From: Bolinopsis microptera
Lineage: Eukaryota; Ctenophora; Tentaculata; Lobata; Bolinopsidae
Length of the DNA stretch: 64,000 nucleotides
Assembly: GCF_026151205.1 (NCBI RefSeq)
Contig: NC_087082.1
Location: forward strand, 11,603,997-11,667,996
Direction: 5' to 3'
The notes beneath the pieces were generated by a model. It saw only the letters and a program-made list of their open reading frames with translations. It searched no databases and was not told where the DNA came from. Below, one piece after another: positions 48,220 to 59,611 of the stretch. The position numbers were made by a program, and so were the translations under genes. The stretch's first letter is position 1. The number at the start of each line of letters is the position of its first letter.

Positions 48220-49580
48220 ATGTCAACTGTCATTCCAAATTTCGATGAAAAGATACGGCTTATTATTGGTAATCTTTTGAGTAAAGCAGATCCACTCTCC
48301 AAAACACTCCTGACTGCTTTTGACTCGTCTAAAGATGTGTCCGATAATCAGACTGTACTCGGTGGGCCCCGTTTTCAGTTAGCTACATTGAACGCTTGTG
48401 CTCTTTTTCTCAACATCAAAACTGAGGAGCCTAAAGGCAACCGTATATTTTCAAATAAGCTTTCACTCGCCAAGAGAATCATACTCGAGATTCAGTCACT
48501 GTACCCTGCCATCTGTCCGGATTGTGATATCGAATACTCGACTCAGTTTGATTCTGTTACAAAACCTGCCGCATGTTGCTTTCTTTGTTTGCAAGGCTGC
48601 CATGATTGTGATTCTTTTGAACCACGTGTGTCTTCAGCTACTTCTGTTTGGCTTTGCAAAGCATGTTATGAAACCAACTTATCAAATCAGTCAAAGGCGA
48701 AATCCAAGGCCCCTAGTAAATTGGCCTCTAAACAGCAATCTGGTGCAAACACTCCATCTTCCCAGAACCAGAAAAAACAACATGTCTCCCTTGATCAAGA
48801 TGAGCTTCAGAAAAAGCTTTCAATCGTCAAATCACAGGAAGATGAACAACATTCAGTAAATGACGATAAATCGCAGCTGCCCAATTTACGGCTTGATGAG
48901 ATCTGCAGCTTGCTAAAACTTGGAAAATGCCCACACGGTGTCAGTGGTAAAACGCCAAGTAATGATCAATCAGCATGCAAAATGTTCCACCCTCCACGCT
49001 GCTCTAAGTTCATTAAAAAAATAGTACCCACAGAAAGTTTGGCTGTAGGCGTGGTGATAAATGCAAATTTTTTCATCCCCAACACTGTCCAACATCCTTG
49101 TCTGATAAGTCTTGTTACGATGAGGAATGCTTATTAGTTCACACTGTTGGTACTAAACGACACAAACCCAAGGAGCGTGATTCCTACAGAAGAGACATCT
49201 CTGATAACAGAACTTCCAATGATCAGAAAAATAAAGAGAATAACAACAATAAAAGGACGCGCTCTTCTTCTCAGTCTCATACTAAGTCAACACCCCATCA
49301 TGAGAACAAGGATTTTTTAGAGATTCGATCCCTTCTGACGAACTTCCAGACCACTTTTCAGAAAGAGATCGAAAACATAAAATCCAGTATTGTGACTCAG
49401 GAGAACAGAATTGCCTCGCTCTTCCCCAGTGCCAACCAGCACATCATCAGGCAGTTCGTCCCTCACGGTCCTCCAAGCCAGAACATCATGTTCCAACATC
49501 CTGTTCCCCAGTTCCAACCGCAGAGTCGTTTTCCTCCTCCCCAAGCGAACTGGTCGAACATTCTAGCATCTGGCTGCTAA
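48220..49580 (+). pseudogene. LINE 2 ORF1, frameshifted at an A7 tract
   Basis: Frame 1 (48220 to about 49020) gives a PHD-like finger (CPDC...CCFLC...CHDC...CKAC), a charged linker and CPHGVSG...CKMFHPPRCSKF. At a run of seven A near 49014-49020 the homologous frame shifts by -1 and continues to 49580 with GCRRGDKCKFFH, then CYDEECLLVH, a basic stretch and a Pro/Gln-rich end, matching the CCCH block of LINE 1. The original frame runs on only to 49137. A one-base slip in the homopolymer (mutation or assembly error) explains it; position and context give no reason to think it programmed. Confidence 0.85.
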
Positions 49581-51049
49581 ACATTCAATCATTTAACCCT
49601 AGCGCCCATAGCACCTCCAGATGGAAAGCCTCTTACCTTGAAGACGAATTAAGAAAGGAACAAGCCAAGAACCACACCGTTCCATTAATCGCCTTAACAG
49701 AGACATGGCTTAAGTCTTACATTGAGGATGCTCAACTTGAAATTCCGGGTTACTCTCTGTTCAGAAGTGATAGAGAAGCTAGGGTTGGAGGTGGAGTTTT
49801 ACTTTATACACATGATGAACTCCCCATAACTAACGTCCAGACATATGATGATAGATACTGTCAGGCTTTGATGTGTACCAGCGAATCTGAAAAGTCAATC
49901 ATTTGTGTTCTATATCGCCCGCCCGAGTGTCCAGTTCCCAGTTTTAAATCATGTTTGGACTTCATTGACCAGTACATTGCCAGTGGCGATGGCGAATACC
50001 GGCTATCACTTCTTGGAGACTTTAATATTCCCCTCATTGGCTGGTCCACTAATTCTATCTTACCCGGTGGTTCCTCATGTTCAACTTACAGTGCAGCTCT
50101 TTTACTTGACTTCATGTCTGAGAATCTATGTACTCAACATGTGCTGGAACCCACCCGACTCAGAAATGTATTAGATCTGTACATTTCAAACTCAGAGGAT
50201 CTAGTTTCTCACGTCTCTATTTTGGACACTCCACTATCAGATCACAGACGTGTAGAGATATTTTTGTCTTACAATCCTTGTTCTCCTACTCATTCAGATC
50301 CTCCGGATTTCATTGATTCTTCGTTTAGAAGCTTAGACTTTAATAAAGCAGATTTTTCATCGATCAATGATATGCTCTCATCTGTTGACTGGGCTCAACT
50401 CATCAACCTTTGCGACAAAGAGGATTTTCCAGAGCTATTCACTCTTATTACTCTACAAATCTGCCAGATTGGCTGTCCGAAGAAGATCCCTCCCAAAACC
50501 CAAACTCGCTCATCTGTGCGCATCCCCTCTCGCAGAAAACGAAAGCTTCAAACCCAGCTAGAGGCTGCAAAAATTAATCCTCATAGCCCTCCCACACAGA
50601 TTGAATCTTTGAACCGGAAACTTGCTCTCGCTCATATGGATATTCGTGATGCCATCAACCAGGATCTCCTGTACCGTGAACAGCAAGCCGTAAGCAAGGT
50701 AAAAGAAAATCCCAAGTATTTCTATAGTTACGCTAAGAAATTTTCGAAAAAGAAAAGCAACATCAGCATGCTTTTTGATGGAAACGGTGCCATCAAATCA
50801 AATCCAAAAGATATTGCCAACCTCTTGCAGAATCAGTTCTTGTCAGTATTCAGTGATCCTTCGAAAACTCGGATCGACTCTGCTTCTTTCAGTCCCCCTC
50901 CAATCAAGCATCCTTTTACTGACGATATGCTGAATTTCTCCGTGGACGACATCATTAAGGCCATTGAAGACATCAAATCTAATGCTGCATCAGGTCCTGA
51001 CGAAATTCCAGTCACCCTTCTCAAGAACTGCAAGAAAGCCCTAGCAGAA
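49304..51049 (+). pseudogene. LINE 2 ORF2, 5' half (endonuclease, start of RT)
   Basis: Open from just after a -1 frame stop at 49301-49303. The first 277 bp overlap ORF1. It then encodes the endonuclease with LLNIQSFN, LTETWLK, GGGVLLY, LGDFNIPLIGW and SDHRRVE, and a linker leading to CKKALAE, where the element at 51050 interrupts it; the chimeric frame reads on to 51163. As in LINE 1, no ATG precedes the LLNIQ motif. At 49313-49319 the ORF1 frame reads GAT TTT TTA, giving T_TTT_TTA, a canonical -1 slippery heptamer, 10 bp after the -1 frame opens. Confidence 0.85.
49313..49319 (+). promoter_or_regulatory. Candidate -1 ribosomal frameshift site (T_TTT_TTA)
   Basis: In the ORF1 frame the codons are GAT TTT TTA, so tRNAs on TTT TTA could re-pair after slipping one base into ORF2. 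The homologous site in LINE 1 (40234-40240) is T_TTT_CTC, which is not canonical. A downstream pseudoknot was not assessed. Confidence 0.35.
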
Positions 51050-51129
51050 GGGGGGGGGGGTCCAACTACAAAAAATACGAACGCACCCCTAAAATTTCAA
51101 ATTCGTATTCGTATTTTTTCGTATTTTTT

Positions 51130-51895
51130 CGTATTTTTTACAAATCGTCATTTTGATAAATAGAAGATCACACATCTTCGTAATTAATCAGATCTAAGCT
51201 CAACTTAGCAGTGAAGAAACGTTAAAATAATATGTAAACCATCATGTTTTATACATAAAACCTGGGGGTGCAACAAAAAAACGATGAACCCACACAAAAT
51301 TTTGAAATTCGCTCCCTTTTTATCGTTTTTTTATTAAAATTTGGGATATATATTGTGATCCATTTTATGTTTTATTGGAAATTGGTCCATTTAACTGAAT
51401 AATGTATAATCATTGAACAGCTATAAACTTGTTGTAGATCTTTACCCGTTTTCCGATGTGAGGGTTGATGAGGCCAAAATCGGAATAGGAAAAATCGGAA
51501 AATTGAGAAATTTACAGAATCGATCTCTAAAACCTCTTAGAAATGATATAATTCAACCAGAACCCCTACATATAATATGCTATATTGTGATGAGAAAACG
51601 AACCAATTGGACATTCAAATATTATTTTTTATGTGTTTTTCCACTGCAGGGGCTAGTATGCTCACTACTAGTTGAAGTTGTCACGTACTCCTAGACCCGA
51701 GTGCTTTGGCCTCTTGTGAGATCGATTGTTTCTGCTCATTGATTTTATCCCTGCTACTTGTTATTATGTATTAGTACAACACTAGGTACCGGGTTATATT
51801 TTGTGGTCCGGTCTTTAAACATACCATAATATCACTAATACACTGCACCTTAAATGTATAGTCAAGTTCATTTGTATCGTGACACATGCTTGGCT
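51130..51895. other. Unique left interior of the poly-G-capped element
   Basis: AT-rich sequence with a 93-codon open frame (51413-51694) that starts non-AUG and has no recognisable domain. Nothing else is seen. Confidence 0.4.
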
Positions 51896-54345
51896 GGGGG
51901 ATCATGTTTTGTGTCCGTTTTTGTCCGTTCGGTACCCTATATTTTCAAAACGGACAAAAAGTAGGGCGGACAAAAACGGACAAAAACAGACAAAAACAGA
52001 CAAAAAATGTTATGGAAATAACATTTAGATGCTTCTCTCCTCCTCCTCTTCCTCCTCCTCTTCCTCCTCTTCCCCCCGCCCCCAGTCCTCCTCCTCCTTA
52101 TCCTCCTCCTCCTCTTCCTCCTCCTCCTTCTCCTCAGTCCTCCTCATCCTCCTCCTCAGTCCTCCTCCTCCTCCTCCTCAGTCCTCCCCGAGTCCTCTTA
52201 CTCCTCCTTCTCCTCAGTCCTCCCCCTCCCCCTCCTCCTGAGTCCTCCTCCTCTGGAGTCCTCCTCCTCCTCAGTCCTCCTCCTTCTCCTCAGTCCTCCT
52301 CCTCTTCACCAGTCCTCGTCCTCAGTCCTCCTGAGTCCTCCTCCTTCTCCTCCTGAGTCCTCTTCATCCTCCTCCTCAGTCCTCCTCCTCCTCCTCCTCC
52401 TCAGTCCTCGTCCTCATTGTCCTTCTCCTCTTCCTTCTCCTCCTCATCAGTGATCCTCCTCCTCAGTCCTCACCAGTCCTCCTCCTCTGCAGTCCTCCTC
52501 AAAACGGACAAAAAGTAGGGCGGACAAAAATGGACAAAAACAGACAAAACAGACAAAAAATGTTATGGAAATAACATTAAGATGCTTTCCTCCTCCTCCT
52601 CCTCCTCCTCCTCCTCTTCCTCTTCCTCATCCTCCTCCTCCTTTTCAGTCCTCCTCCTGAGTCCTCCTCCTCTGGAGTACTCCTCCTCCTCCTCCTCCTC
52701 CTCCTCCTCCTCAGTCCTCCTCCTCCTCCTCCTCCTCAGTCCTCCTCCTCCTCCTCAGTCCTCCTCCTCTTCGCCAGTCCTCGTTCTCAGTCCTCCTCAT
52801 AGTCCTCCTGAGTCCTCCTCCTTCTCCTCCTGAGTCCTCTTCATCCTCTTCATCCTCCTCGGACTCCTCAGTCCTCCTACTCCTATTCAGTCCTCCTTCT
52901 CCTCCTCAGTCCTCGTCCTCATTGTCCTCCTCCTTCTCCTCTTCCTTCTCCTCCTCATCAGTCCTCCTCATAGTCGTCCGCGTCCTCGTCCTTAGTTCTC
53001 CTCCTCTGGAGTCCTCCTCCCCCTCCTCCTCCTCCTCAGTCCTTCTCCTCAGTCCTCCTCCTCCTCAGTCCTCCTCCTCAACAGTCCTCGTCCTCAGTCC
53101 TCCTCATAGTCCTCCTGAGTCCTCCTCCTCCTCCTCTTCCTCAGTCCTCTTCATCCTCTTCCTCAGTCCTCTTCATCCTCCTCCTCAGTCCTCCTCCTAT
53201 TCAGTCCTCCCCCAGTCCTCCTCCTCCTCAGTCCTCGTCCTCATTGTCCTCCTCCTTTTCATCTTCCTTCTCCTCCTCATCAGTCATCCTCCTCCTCAGC
53301 CCTCCTCAGCCCTCCTCATCCTCCTCCTCACCAGTCCTCCTCCTCAAAGACTGACAAAAACAGACGAAAAATGTTATGGAAATAACATTAAGATGCTTCT
53401 CTCCTCCTCCTCCACCTCCTCCTCTTCCTCTTCCTCTTCCTCTTCCTCTTCCTCTTCCTCTTCCTCTTCCTCTTCCTCTTCCTCTTCCTCATCCTCATCC
53501 TTCTCCTCCTCTTCAGTCCTCCTCCTGAGTCCTCCTCCTCTGGAGCCCTCCTCCTCCTCCTCCTCAGTACTCCTCCTCAGTCGTCCTTCTCCTCCTCCTC
53601 CTCAGTCCTCCTCCTCCTCCTCAGTCCTCCTCCTCCTCAGTCCTCCTCAATCCTCCTCCTCCTCCTTCTCCTCCTCAGTCCTCCTCCTCCTATTCAGTCC
53701 TCCCCAGTCCTCCTTCTTCACCTCAGTCTTCGTCCTCATTGTCCTCCTCCTTCTCCTCTTCCTTCTCCTCCTCAGTCCTCCTCATAGTCGTCCTCGTCCT
53801 CCTCCCTTCGTCCTCGTCCTCCTCGTCCTCCTCCTGAGTCCTCCTCTTCTGGAGTCCTCCTCCTCCTCAGTCCTCCTCCTACTCGTCAGTCCTCCTCCTC
53901 CTACTCATCAGTCATCCTCCTCAGTCTCCTCCTCCTCCTACTCCTCAGTCCTTCTCCTCCTCCTCCTCCTCCTACTCCTAAGTCCTCCTCCTCCTCAGTC
54001 TTCTTCCTCGTCCTCCTCATCCTTAGTCCTCCTTCTCAGTCCTCCCCCAGTCCTCCTCCTCATCAGTCCTCCTCCTCCTCCTCCTCAGTCCTCATCCTCC
54101 TTCTCCTTCTTATCAAGTTATCAGTCCTCCTCCTCAGTCCTTCTCATAGTCATCCTCCTCCTCCTCGCTCTCGTCCTCCTCCTCAGTCCTCCTCGTCCTT
54201 AGTCCTCCTCCTCGTCCTCCTCCTCAGTCCTCCTCGATCGTCCTCATTCCTCCTCAGTCTTCCTTAGTCCTCCTTAGTCCTCATCCTCATCCTCCTCATC
54301 CTCCTCACCAGTCTTCCTCCTCAGTCCTCCTCAGCCTCCTCCTCA
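51896..54345. repeat. Three tandem modules: GGACAAAAA block, hairpin, TCC array
   Basis: Each module has GGACAAAAA/CAGACAAAAA units, then AATGTTATGGAAATAACATT (a perfect 8-bp stem around GGAA), then AGATGCTT, then several hundred bases of TCC-rich array. Modules begin near 51900, 52500 and 53345. The third contains a pure (TTCCTC)n run at about 53420-53490. The first matches the block at 37900-38020 in the other poly-G-capped element. Confidence 0.9.
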
Positions 54346-55014
54346 AAACACGGGTGTACAAGGGCAGAGACACCAGCCTCAAGAAACTTAGGAAAGCACT
54401 CAGGGAAGGCATCGACATGGGGAAGGATATGATTCGTGCTCACACAAAGCTGTCCGGGTGCGAACTCGATATACCTACTGAACCCGACTGTTACACTCTA
54501 GTTGATGATGATGACAGGGAAGAGGCTGAGCTTGAGGCTCCCAATGATGATGATGATGATGATGAAATGGAGATTTATAACCAGTCAACTGGAGTTCTCA
54601 CAACCGACGGATGTTGGTACCATGTTGATACTGCTGCTGAGAAGTTCATGAACGACGGTCGGTCATCAATGGTAGGTCATACACGCCAAAGGAGAATCAA
54701 AGGCTACAGTATCGCCAGGGTGTCACTTTCTCGGCCATTTGAATCGCTTGGAAAAGACTGTAAACGTGTATCTGTTGGTGACAAGGGCTGGTTCTACAAG
54801 AAAAAATTCAAGCAAGCTGTCAAGTTCCGCGGGTAGGCTCTGTTCATGTCAACATCGCATATATTCAGCAAGGGTGACAGGTCGTCTGTCTGCCATGTAC
54901 CCATGAACTCCTTTTGTTCTACCCATCAGAACTATCATGTTTGGGTGAGGTCTGATGTAGATGGTAAGATTTACCTATCAAAAGAAGTTTTGAAGATCAC
55001 TAAGAGAATTTGAA
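54345..55014 (+). pseudogene. Unrecognised coding remnant with an in-frame TAG
   Basis: A non-repetitive open frame emerges from the TCC array at about 54345 and runs to a TAG at 54834-54836; the same frame then stays open to a TGA at 55012-55014. The first part has KKLRKALREGIDMGKDMI, a TEPDCYTLVDDDD acidic stretch with six more Asp, then DGCWYHVDTAAEKFMND and GDKGWFYKKKF. The second part has GDRSSVCHVPMNSF and NYHVWVRSDVDGKIYL. Composition is protein-like and unlike the surrounding array. There is no ATG at its start, so it is a 3' exon or truncated gene. It may be a remnant of the host element's own protein or a captured fragment. I do not recognise the family. Confidence 0.55.
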
Positions 55015-55560
55015 GTTTTTCTTTATTTTTAATCCTAAGGAATTTAAGCTGTTACTACTTACTATAATAACCATGACTACTTTGTGTAATAAGTTTATCT
55101 AAAGAAAGATCTGATAGAATATTAATATGAATGTGCCATATATAGTCTTATATATTATAATATATATTTATAATGGGTTCAGCCGAAGCTGATTAAATTC
55201 CGTTTTAGGGACCCAACTTACCAGATTTTAAAAGTATGCGTATTTGGCAATGATATTCTGTGATGTAGCATTCAAAGACCTTTATAAATCCCAATTAATA
55301 CATCATAATATCTGAATTGTGATAATATCCCAGTGATTTTGACATTTACGCTTACGTGAGATTGACAAGCAGCTAAACTCCAATTATTAATTAGTAGGTA
55401 ATCGTAGTATTGTATTTTCATTTGTTCACCAGTTTTGCTGCGTCTTATTTATCTTCTCTGATGTCATACAGTGTAATATACAAAGATACAACGGAGAATA
55501 CCAATGGATTTATAGATCCATTTCTCTGGGAAATTTCGTTATTTCTAGAGTAAAAAAGTT
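55015..55560. other. Right interior of the poly-G-capped element
   Basis: AT-rich, no coding signal seen, with a short TATA-rich palindromic stretch near 55140-55170. Confidence 0.4.
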
Positions 55561-55657
55561 TGGTAAAAAATACGAAAAAATACGAAAAAATACGAACGCA
55601 CCCCTAAAATTTGAAATTCGTATTCGTATTTTTTGTAGTTGGACCCCCCCCCCCCCC

Positions 55658-57200
55658 AGCAGAACCAATGCACATCATCTGGTCCCGCTCTTTAGTTACT
55701 GGGGAGGTCCCTAGTTTCTATAAGTTCTCACACGTATTTCCTCTCCACAAGAAGGATAGTCGAGCCAAACCAGCTAACTACCGACCTATATCACTCACCT
55801 CTCATGTGGTTAAAGTATACGAGAGGGTGATAAGAAAAAAGCTGGTAAACTATTTGGAGATCAATAACCTCATCTGTAGTAAGCAGCACGGATTTAGATT
55901 TGGCCGGAGTTGCCTTACTCAACTTCTCCACCATTTTGATGACGTTTTGGATTCTCTGAGCAACAATTCAGATTTTGATTCAATATACCTCGACTATGCC
56001 AAGGCTTTCGATAAAGTCGATCACAAACTCCTACTGAGAAAGCTCCAACTCTATGGAATCCATCCTAAAATCATAAAGTGGATAGAATCTTTCCTCTCAG
56101 ACCGGAAACAAGCAGTTGTTGTTGACGGTCATCTGTCCATCCTTGCACTGATAATCAGCGGAGTTCCACAAGGTACTGTTTTGGGGCCGATCCTTTTCTT
56201 GATTTTTATCAATGATATCGAACATTGTATCATGCACTCTATAATTCGATGTTTTGCTGATGACACTCGCATATCCATTGCTATCAAATCGGAGCATGAC
56301 GTCAAGCTCCTCCAAGAAGATCTGCAAAATGTCATTGACTGGTCTGAAAGAAATAATATGGCCCTTCACAAAGACAAATTTGAGTACATGTGTCATAAAT
56401 TCAACCACCAATATGTACTATCTGAACTTCCATTTGTGGTTGAACACTATCAATACTCAGTTTCCAAAGACACTATACTTGAGCCAATACATCAGCTCAG
56501 GGATTTAGGCGTCATAGTGTCAAGTGATCTCTCTTGGTCCCCTCACATACGAGCCATTGCAGATAAAGCTCGCCAAAAAGCATCATGGGTTCTCAGTGTA
56601 TTTCACACACGATCTCACTCCATCATGCTGACGCTATACAAATCAATGGTTCGAAGTCTGATTGAATATTGCTGTCCATTATGGCATCCCTCAAAAATCA
56701 GCGATATCCAAGAACTGGAGAGTGTACAGAAAGCATTCACCGCCAGAATATCAGGAATGCGCGATCTCCACTACTGGGATCGCCTGGTCTATCTATCTCT
56801 GATGTCTCTTCGACGAAGGCGGGAGCGATTCATCATTCTCCATATGTGGAAAATCCTCCACGGAAAGACCAGCAATGATCTGAACGTTCTATTTGTTTCA
56901 CGCCCAAGGCTTGGAAACCTTGCAGTAATTCCATCAAAACGTAGAACCAGTTCAACAGCAAACCTCACCTTGTTTGACAACTCATTTGCAGTTCAGGGAC
57001 CTAAATTGTGGAATGCAATCCCCTACCATCTGAATGTCATTCAAGATCTAGAGCACTTCAAAGATAAGCTCACAAAGTTCATGTTGTCTCTCCCTGATAA
57101 GCCGCCGATCAGGGGATATACTCCTCCAAATACGAACTCTCTGCTGTGCTGGCGCAACGAGCGAGACTCTACTTCGCTATGGGGTGGTCAGAAGATGTGA
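55658..57200 (+). pseudogene. LINE 2 ORF2, 3' half (reverse transcriptase and C-terminus)
   Basis: Resumes in the same frame after the TSD with EPMHIIWSRSL. RT motifs are complete: NYRPISLTSH, KQHGFRFGRSCLTQLLHHF, YLDYAKAFDKVDH, GVPQGTVLGPILF and CFADDTR. The C-terminal region has IEYCCPLWHPS, YLSLMSLRRRRERF and PPIRGYTPPN, parallel to LINE 1. There are no internal stops, so the insertion appears to be the only lesion in ORF2. Confidence 0.9.
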
Positions 57201-57255
57201 TGGCCCCGTCAAGTCTTGACGAAACTCAACATAGGTCACATAGGTCACATAGGTA

Positions 57256-58878
57256 GGTAGTATGCCACTGCCCACTATGTACTGTTATTATATAGGTAGT
57301 ATGCCACTACCCACTATGTGCTGTTATTATATAGGTAGTACGCCACTACCCACTATGCACTGTTATTATATAGGTAGTACGCCACTGCCCACTATGTGCT
57401 GTTATTATATAGGTAGTACGCCACTGCCCACTATGTGCTGTTATTATATAGGTAGTGCGCCACTGCCCACTATGTACTGTTATTATATAGGTAGTACGCC
57501 ACTGCCCACTATGTGCTGTTATTATATAGGTAGTACGCCACTACCCACTATGTGCTGTTATTATATATAGGTAGTACGCCACTGCTCACTATGTGCTGTT
57601 ATTATATAGGTAGTACGCCACTACCCACTATGTGCTGTTATTATATATAGGTAGTACGCCACTACCCACTATGTGCTGTTATTATATATAGGTAGTACGC
57701 CACTGCCCACTATGTGCTGTTATTATATAGGTAGTACGCCACTGCCCACTATGTGCTGTTATTATATAGGTAGTACGCCACTGCCCACTATGTGCTGTTA
57801 TTATATAGGTAGTACGCCACTGCCCACTATGTGAGCTGTTATTATATAGGTAGTACGCCACTACCCACTGTGTGCTGTTATTATATAGGTAGTACGCCAC
57901 TGCCCACTATGTGCTGTTATTATATAGGTAGTACGCCACTACCCACTATGTACTGTTATTATATAGGTAGTACGCCACTACCCACTATGTGCTGTTATTA
58001 TATAGGTAGTACGCCACTGCCCACTATGTGCTGTTATTATATAGGTAGTATGCCACTACCCACTATGTGCTATTATTATATAGGTAGTACGCCACTACCC
58101 ACTATGTGCTGTTATTATATAGGTAGTACGCCACTGCCCACTATGTACTGTTATTATATAGGTAGTACGCCACTGCCCACTATGTGCTGTTATTATATAG
58201 GTAGTACGCCACTGCCCACTATGTGCTGTTATTATATAGGTAGTACGCCACTACCCACTATGTGCTGTTATTATATAGGTAGTACGCCACTGCCCACTAT
58301 GTACTGTTATTATATAGGTAGTACGCCACTGCCCACTATGTGCTGTTATTATATAGGTAGTACGCCACTGCCCACTATGTGCTGTTATTATATAGGTAGT
58401 ACGCCACTGCCCACTATGTGAGCTGTTATTATATAGGTAGTACGCCACTACCCACTATGTGCTGTTATTATATAGGTAGTACGCCACTACCCACTGTGTG
58501 CTGTTATTATATAGGTAGTACGCCACTACCCACTATGTGCTGTTATTATATATAGGTAGTACGCCACTGCTCACTATGTGCTGTTATTATATAGGTAGTA
58601 CGCCACTACCCACTATGTGCTGTTATTATATATAGGTAGTACGCCACTACCCACTATGTGCTGTTATTATATATAGGTAGTACGCCACTGCCCACTATGT
58701 GCTGTTATTATATAGGTAGTACGCCACTGCCCACTATGTGCTGTTATTATATAGGTAGTACGCCACTACCCACTATGCACTGTTATTATATAGGTAGTAC
58801 GCCACTGCCCACTATGTGCTGTTATTATATAGGTAGTACGCCACTATGCACTGTTATTATATAGGTAGTACGCCTCTA
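57256..58878. repeat. 39-bp minisatellite, block 3
   Basis: About 41 units of the same family as the blocks at 37.3 and 47.1 kb, including TATATATAGG and TGTGAGCTG variants. A segment around 57520-57840 closely resembles 58440-58760 in its order of variants, suggesting a duplication inside the array. The array ends in degenerate units at CCTCTATGCACTG. Confidence 0.95.
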
Positions 58879-59595
58879 TGCACTGCGCTTGCTCGCTAAG
58901 GTTTTGATAAGTTTATTAAGGTAACCCAATACTAGCACAGTAAAACTCGATGATCTGTGAAGAACAACTTCTGAACAAAAAACTACAGTCATGAGTCTCA
59001 CAAGTGCTAAAATATAGTGGTAAAAGCACTGTAACACGTATTAAAACTGGTTACATTTCCACATAAACAACTGGCGGTTAAGTTGCTAGGATCACATCAT
59101 GAAACACCATGCGTTTTCCGGTTAAAACTGGGGATATTTTTGCCTTATTTAGCCTAAAATACAGTGACTAAATAGTTCCAATATGCTGAAGATTGTGCAG
59201 TACAGTAGTATGTTTTACAATAAATATCACACCAGTCATTATTAGAATGAGAAGTAAACATGATGGAAGTCAGTTTGTTAACCACACTACAGAACACTTT
59301 GTGAGAGTGTAACTGTTTGTCAGGCTCCGTCTTCATGTGCTGTGCCATACTTCAGGAACTGGACATCTGTTATTGTGGTCAGACTCTACTAAGAAAATAT
59401 ATGTTATGAACTGTGGACTGCATAAGTTCCAGCGTATATTATAATCTGTATCAAGGGTTGAGGTCAAGAAATTTCTGCAGACTTTGAAATCCGTATCTAA
59501 ATTCTAAAGGTGCAGTTCTTATTATAGTTATAATTATATCATAACACCTTAGTTGGTTTTAGCAGCGAACACTTAGCTCATAACACACGTGTATT
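58879..59595. other. Intergenic region
   Basis: Only short unrecognised open frames are present. Confidence 0.45.
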
Positions 59596-59611
59596 GAAGG
59601 CCGTGCAAATT

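Larger units (their letters stand above)
51050..55657. mobile_element. 4.6-kb poly-G-capped DNA element inserted in LINE 2 ORF2
   Basis: The left end is G11-TCCAACTAC, the right end GTAGTTGGA-C14. Next to each cap lies a 50-bp segment, in direct orientation at both ends, that starts AAAAAATACGAACGCACCCC and ends TTCGTATTCGTATTTTTT and is itself partly self-complementary. The TSD is AGCAGAA (51043-51049 and 55658-55664); the LINE reading frame rejoins exactly if the element and one TSD copy are ignored. The interior holds about 800 bp of unique sequence, three CGGACAAAAA plus TCC-array modules, and a broken coding region at 54345-55014. The superfamily is not identified. Confidence 0.85.
48070..57255 (+). 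mobile_element. LINE 2, same family as LINE 1, split by a DNA element
   Basis: About 4.58 kb of LINE sequence (48070-51049 and 55665-57255) once the insertion is discounted. It has the same layout as LINE 1 but is clearly diverged in sequence. It sits in the 39-bp minisatellite: the left flank ends ATAGGTA and the 3' tail ends ATAGGTA before GGTAGTATGCC. The 3' tail has three CATAGGTCA-type units, similar to the array word TATAGGT, suggesting tail-target microhomology at integration. Defects are one frameshift in ORF1 and the insertion in ORF2. Confidence 0.88.

Noticed and set aside
49014-49020. Programmed frameshift at the A7 tract in LINE 2 ORF1
   Set aside because: LINE 1 reads through the homologous region in a single frame, and the tract is not a canonical heptamer in phase, so a simple indel is more likely.
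37306-58878. CRISPR-like regular repeats
   Set aside because: Units are contiguous with no unique spacers, and the genome is eukaryotic.
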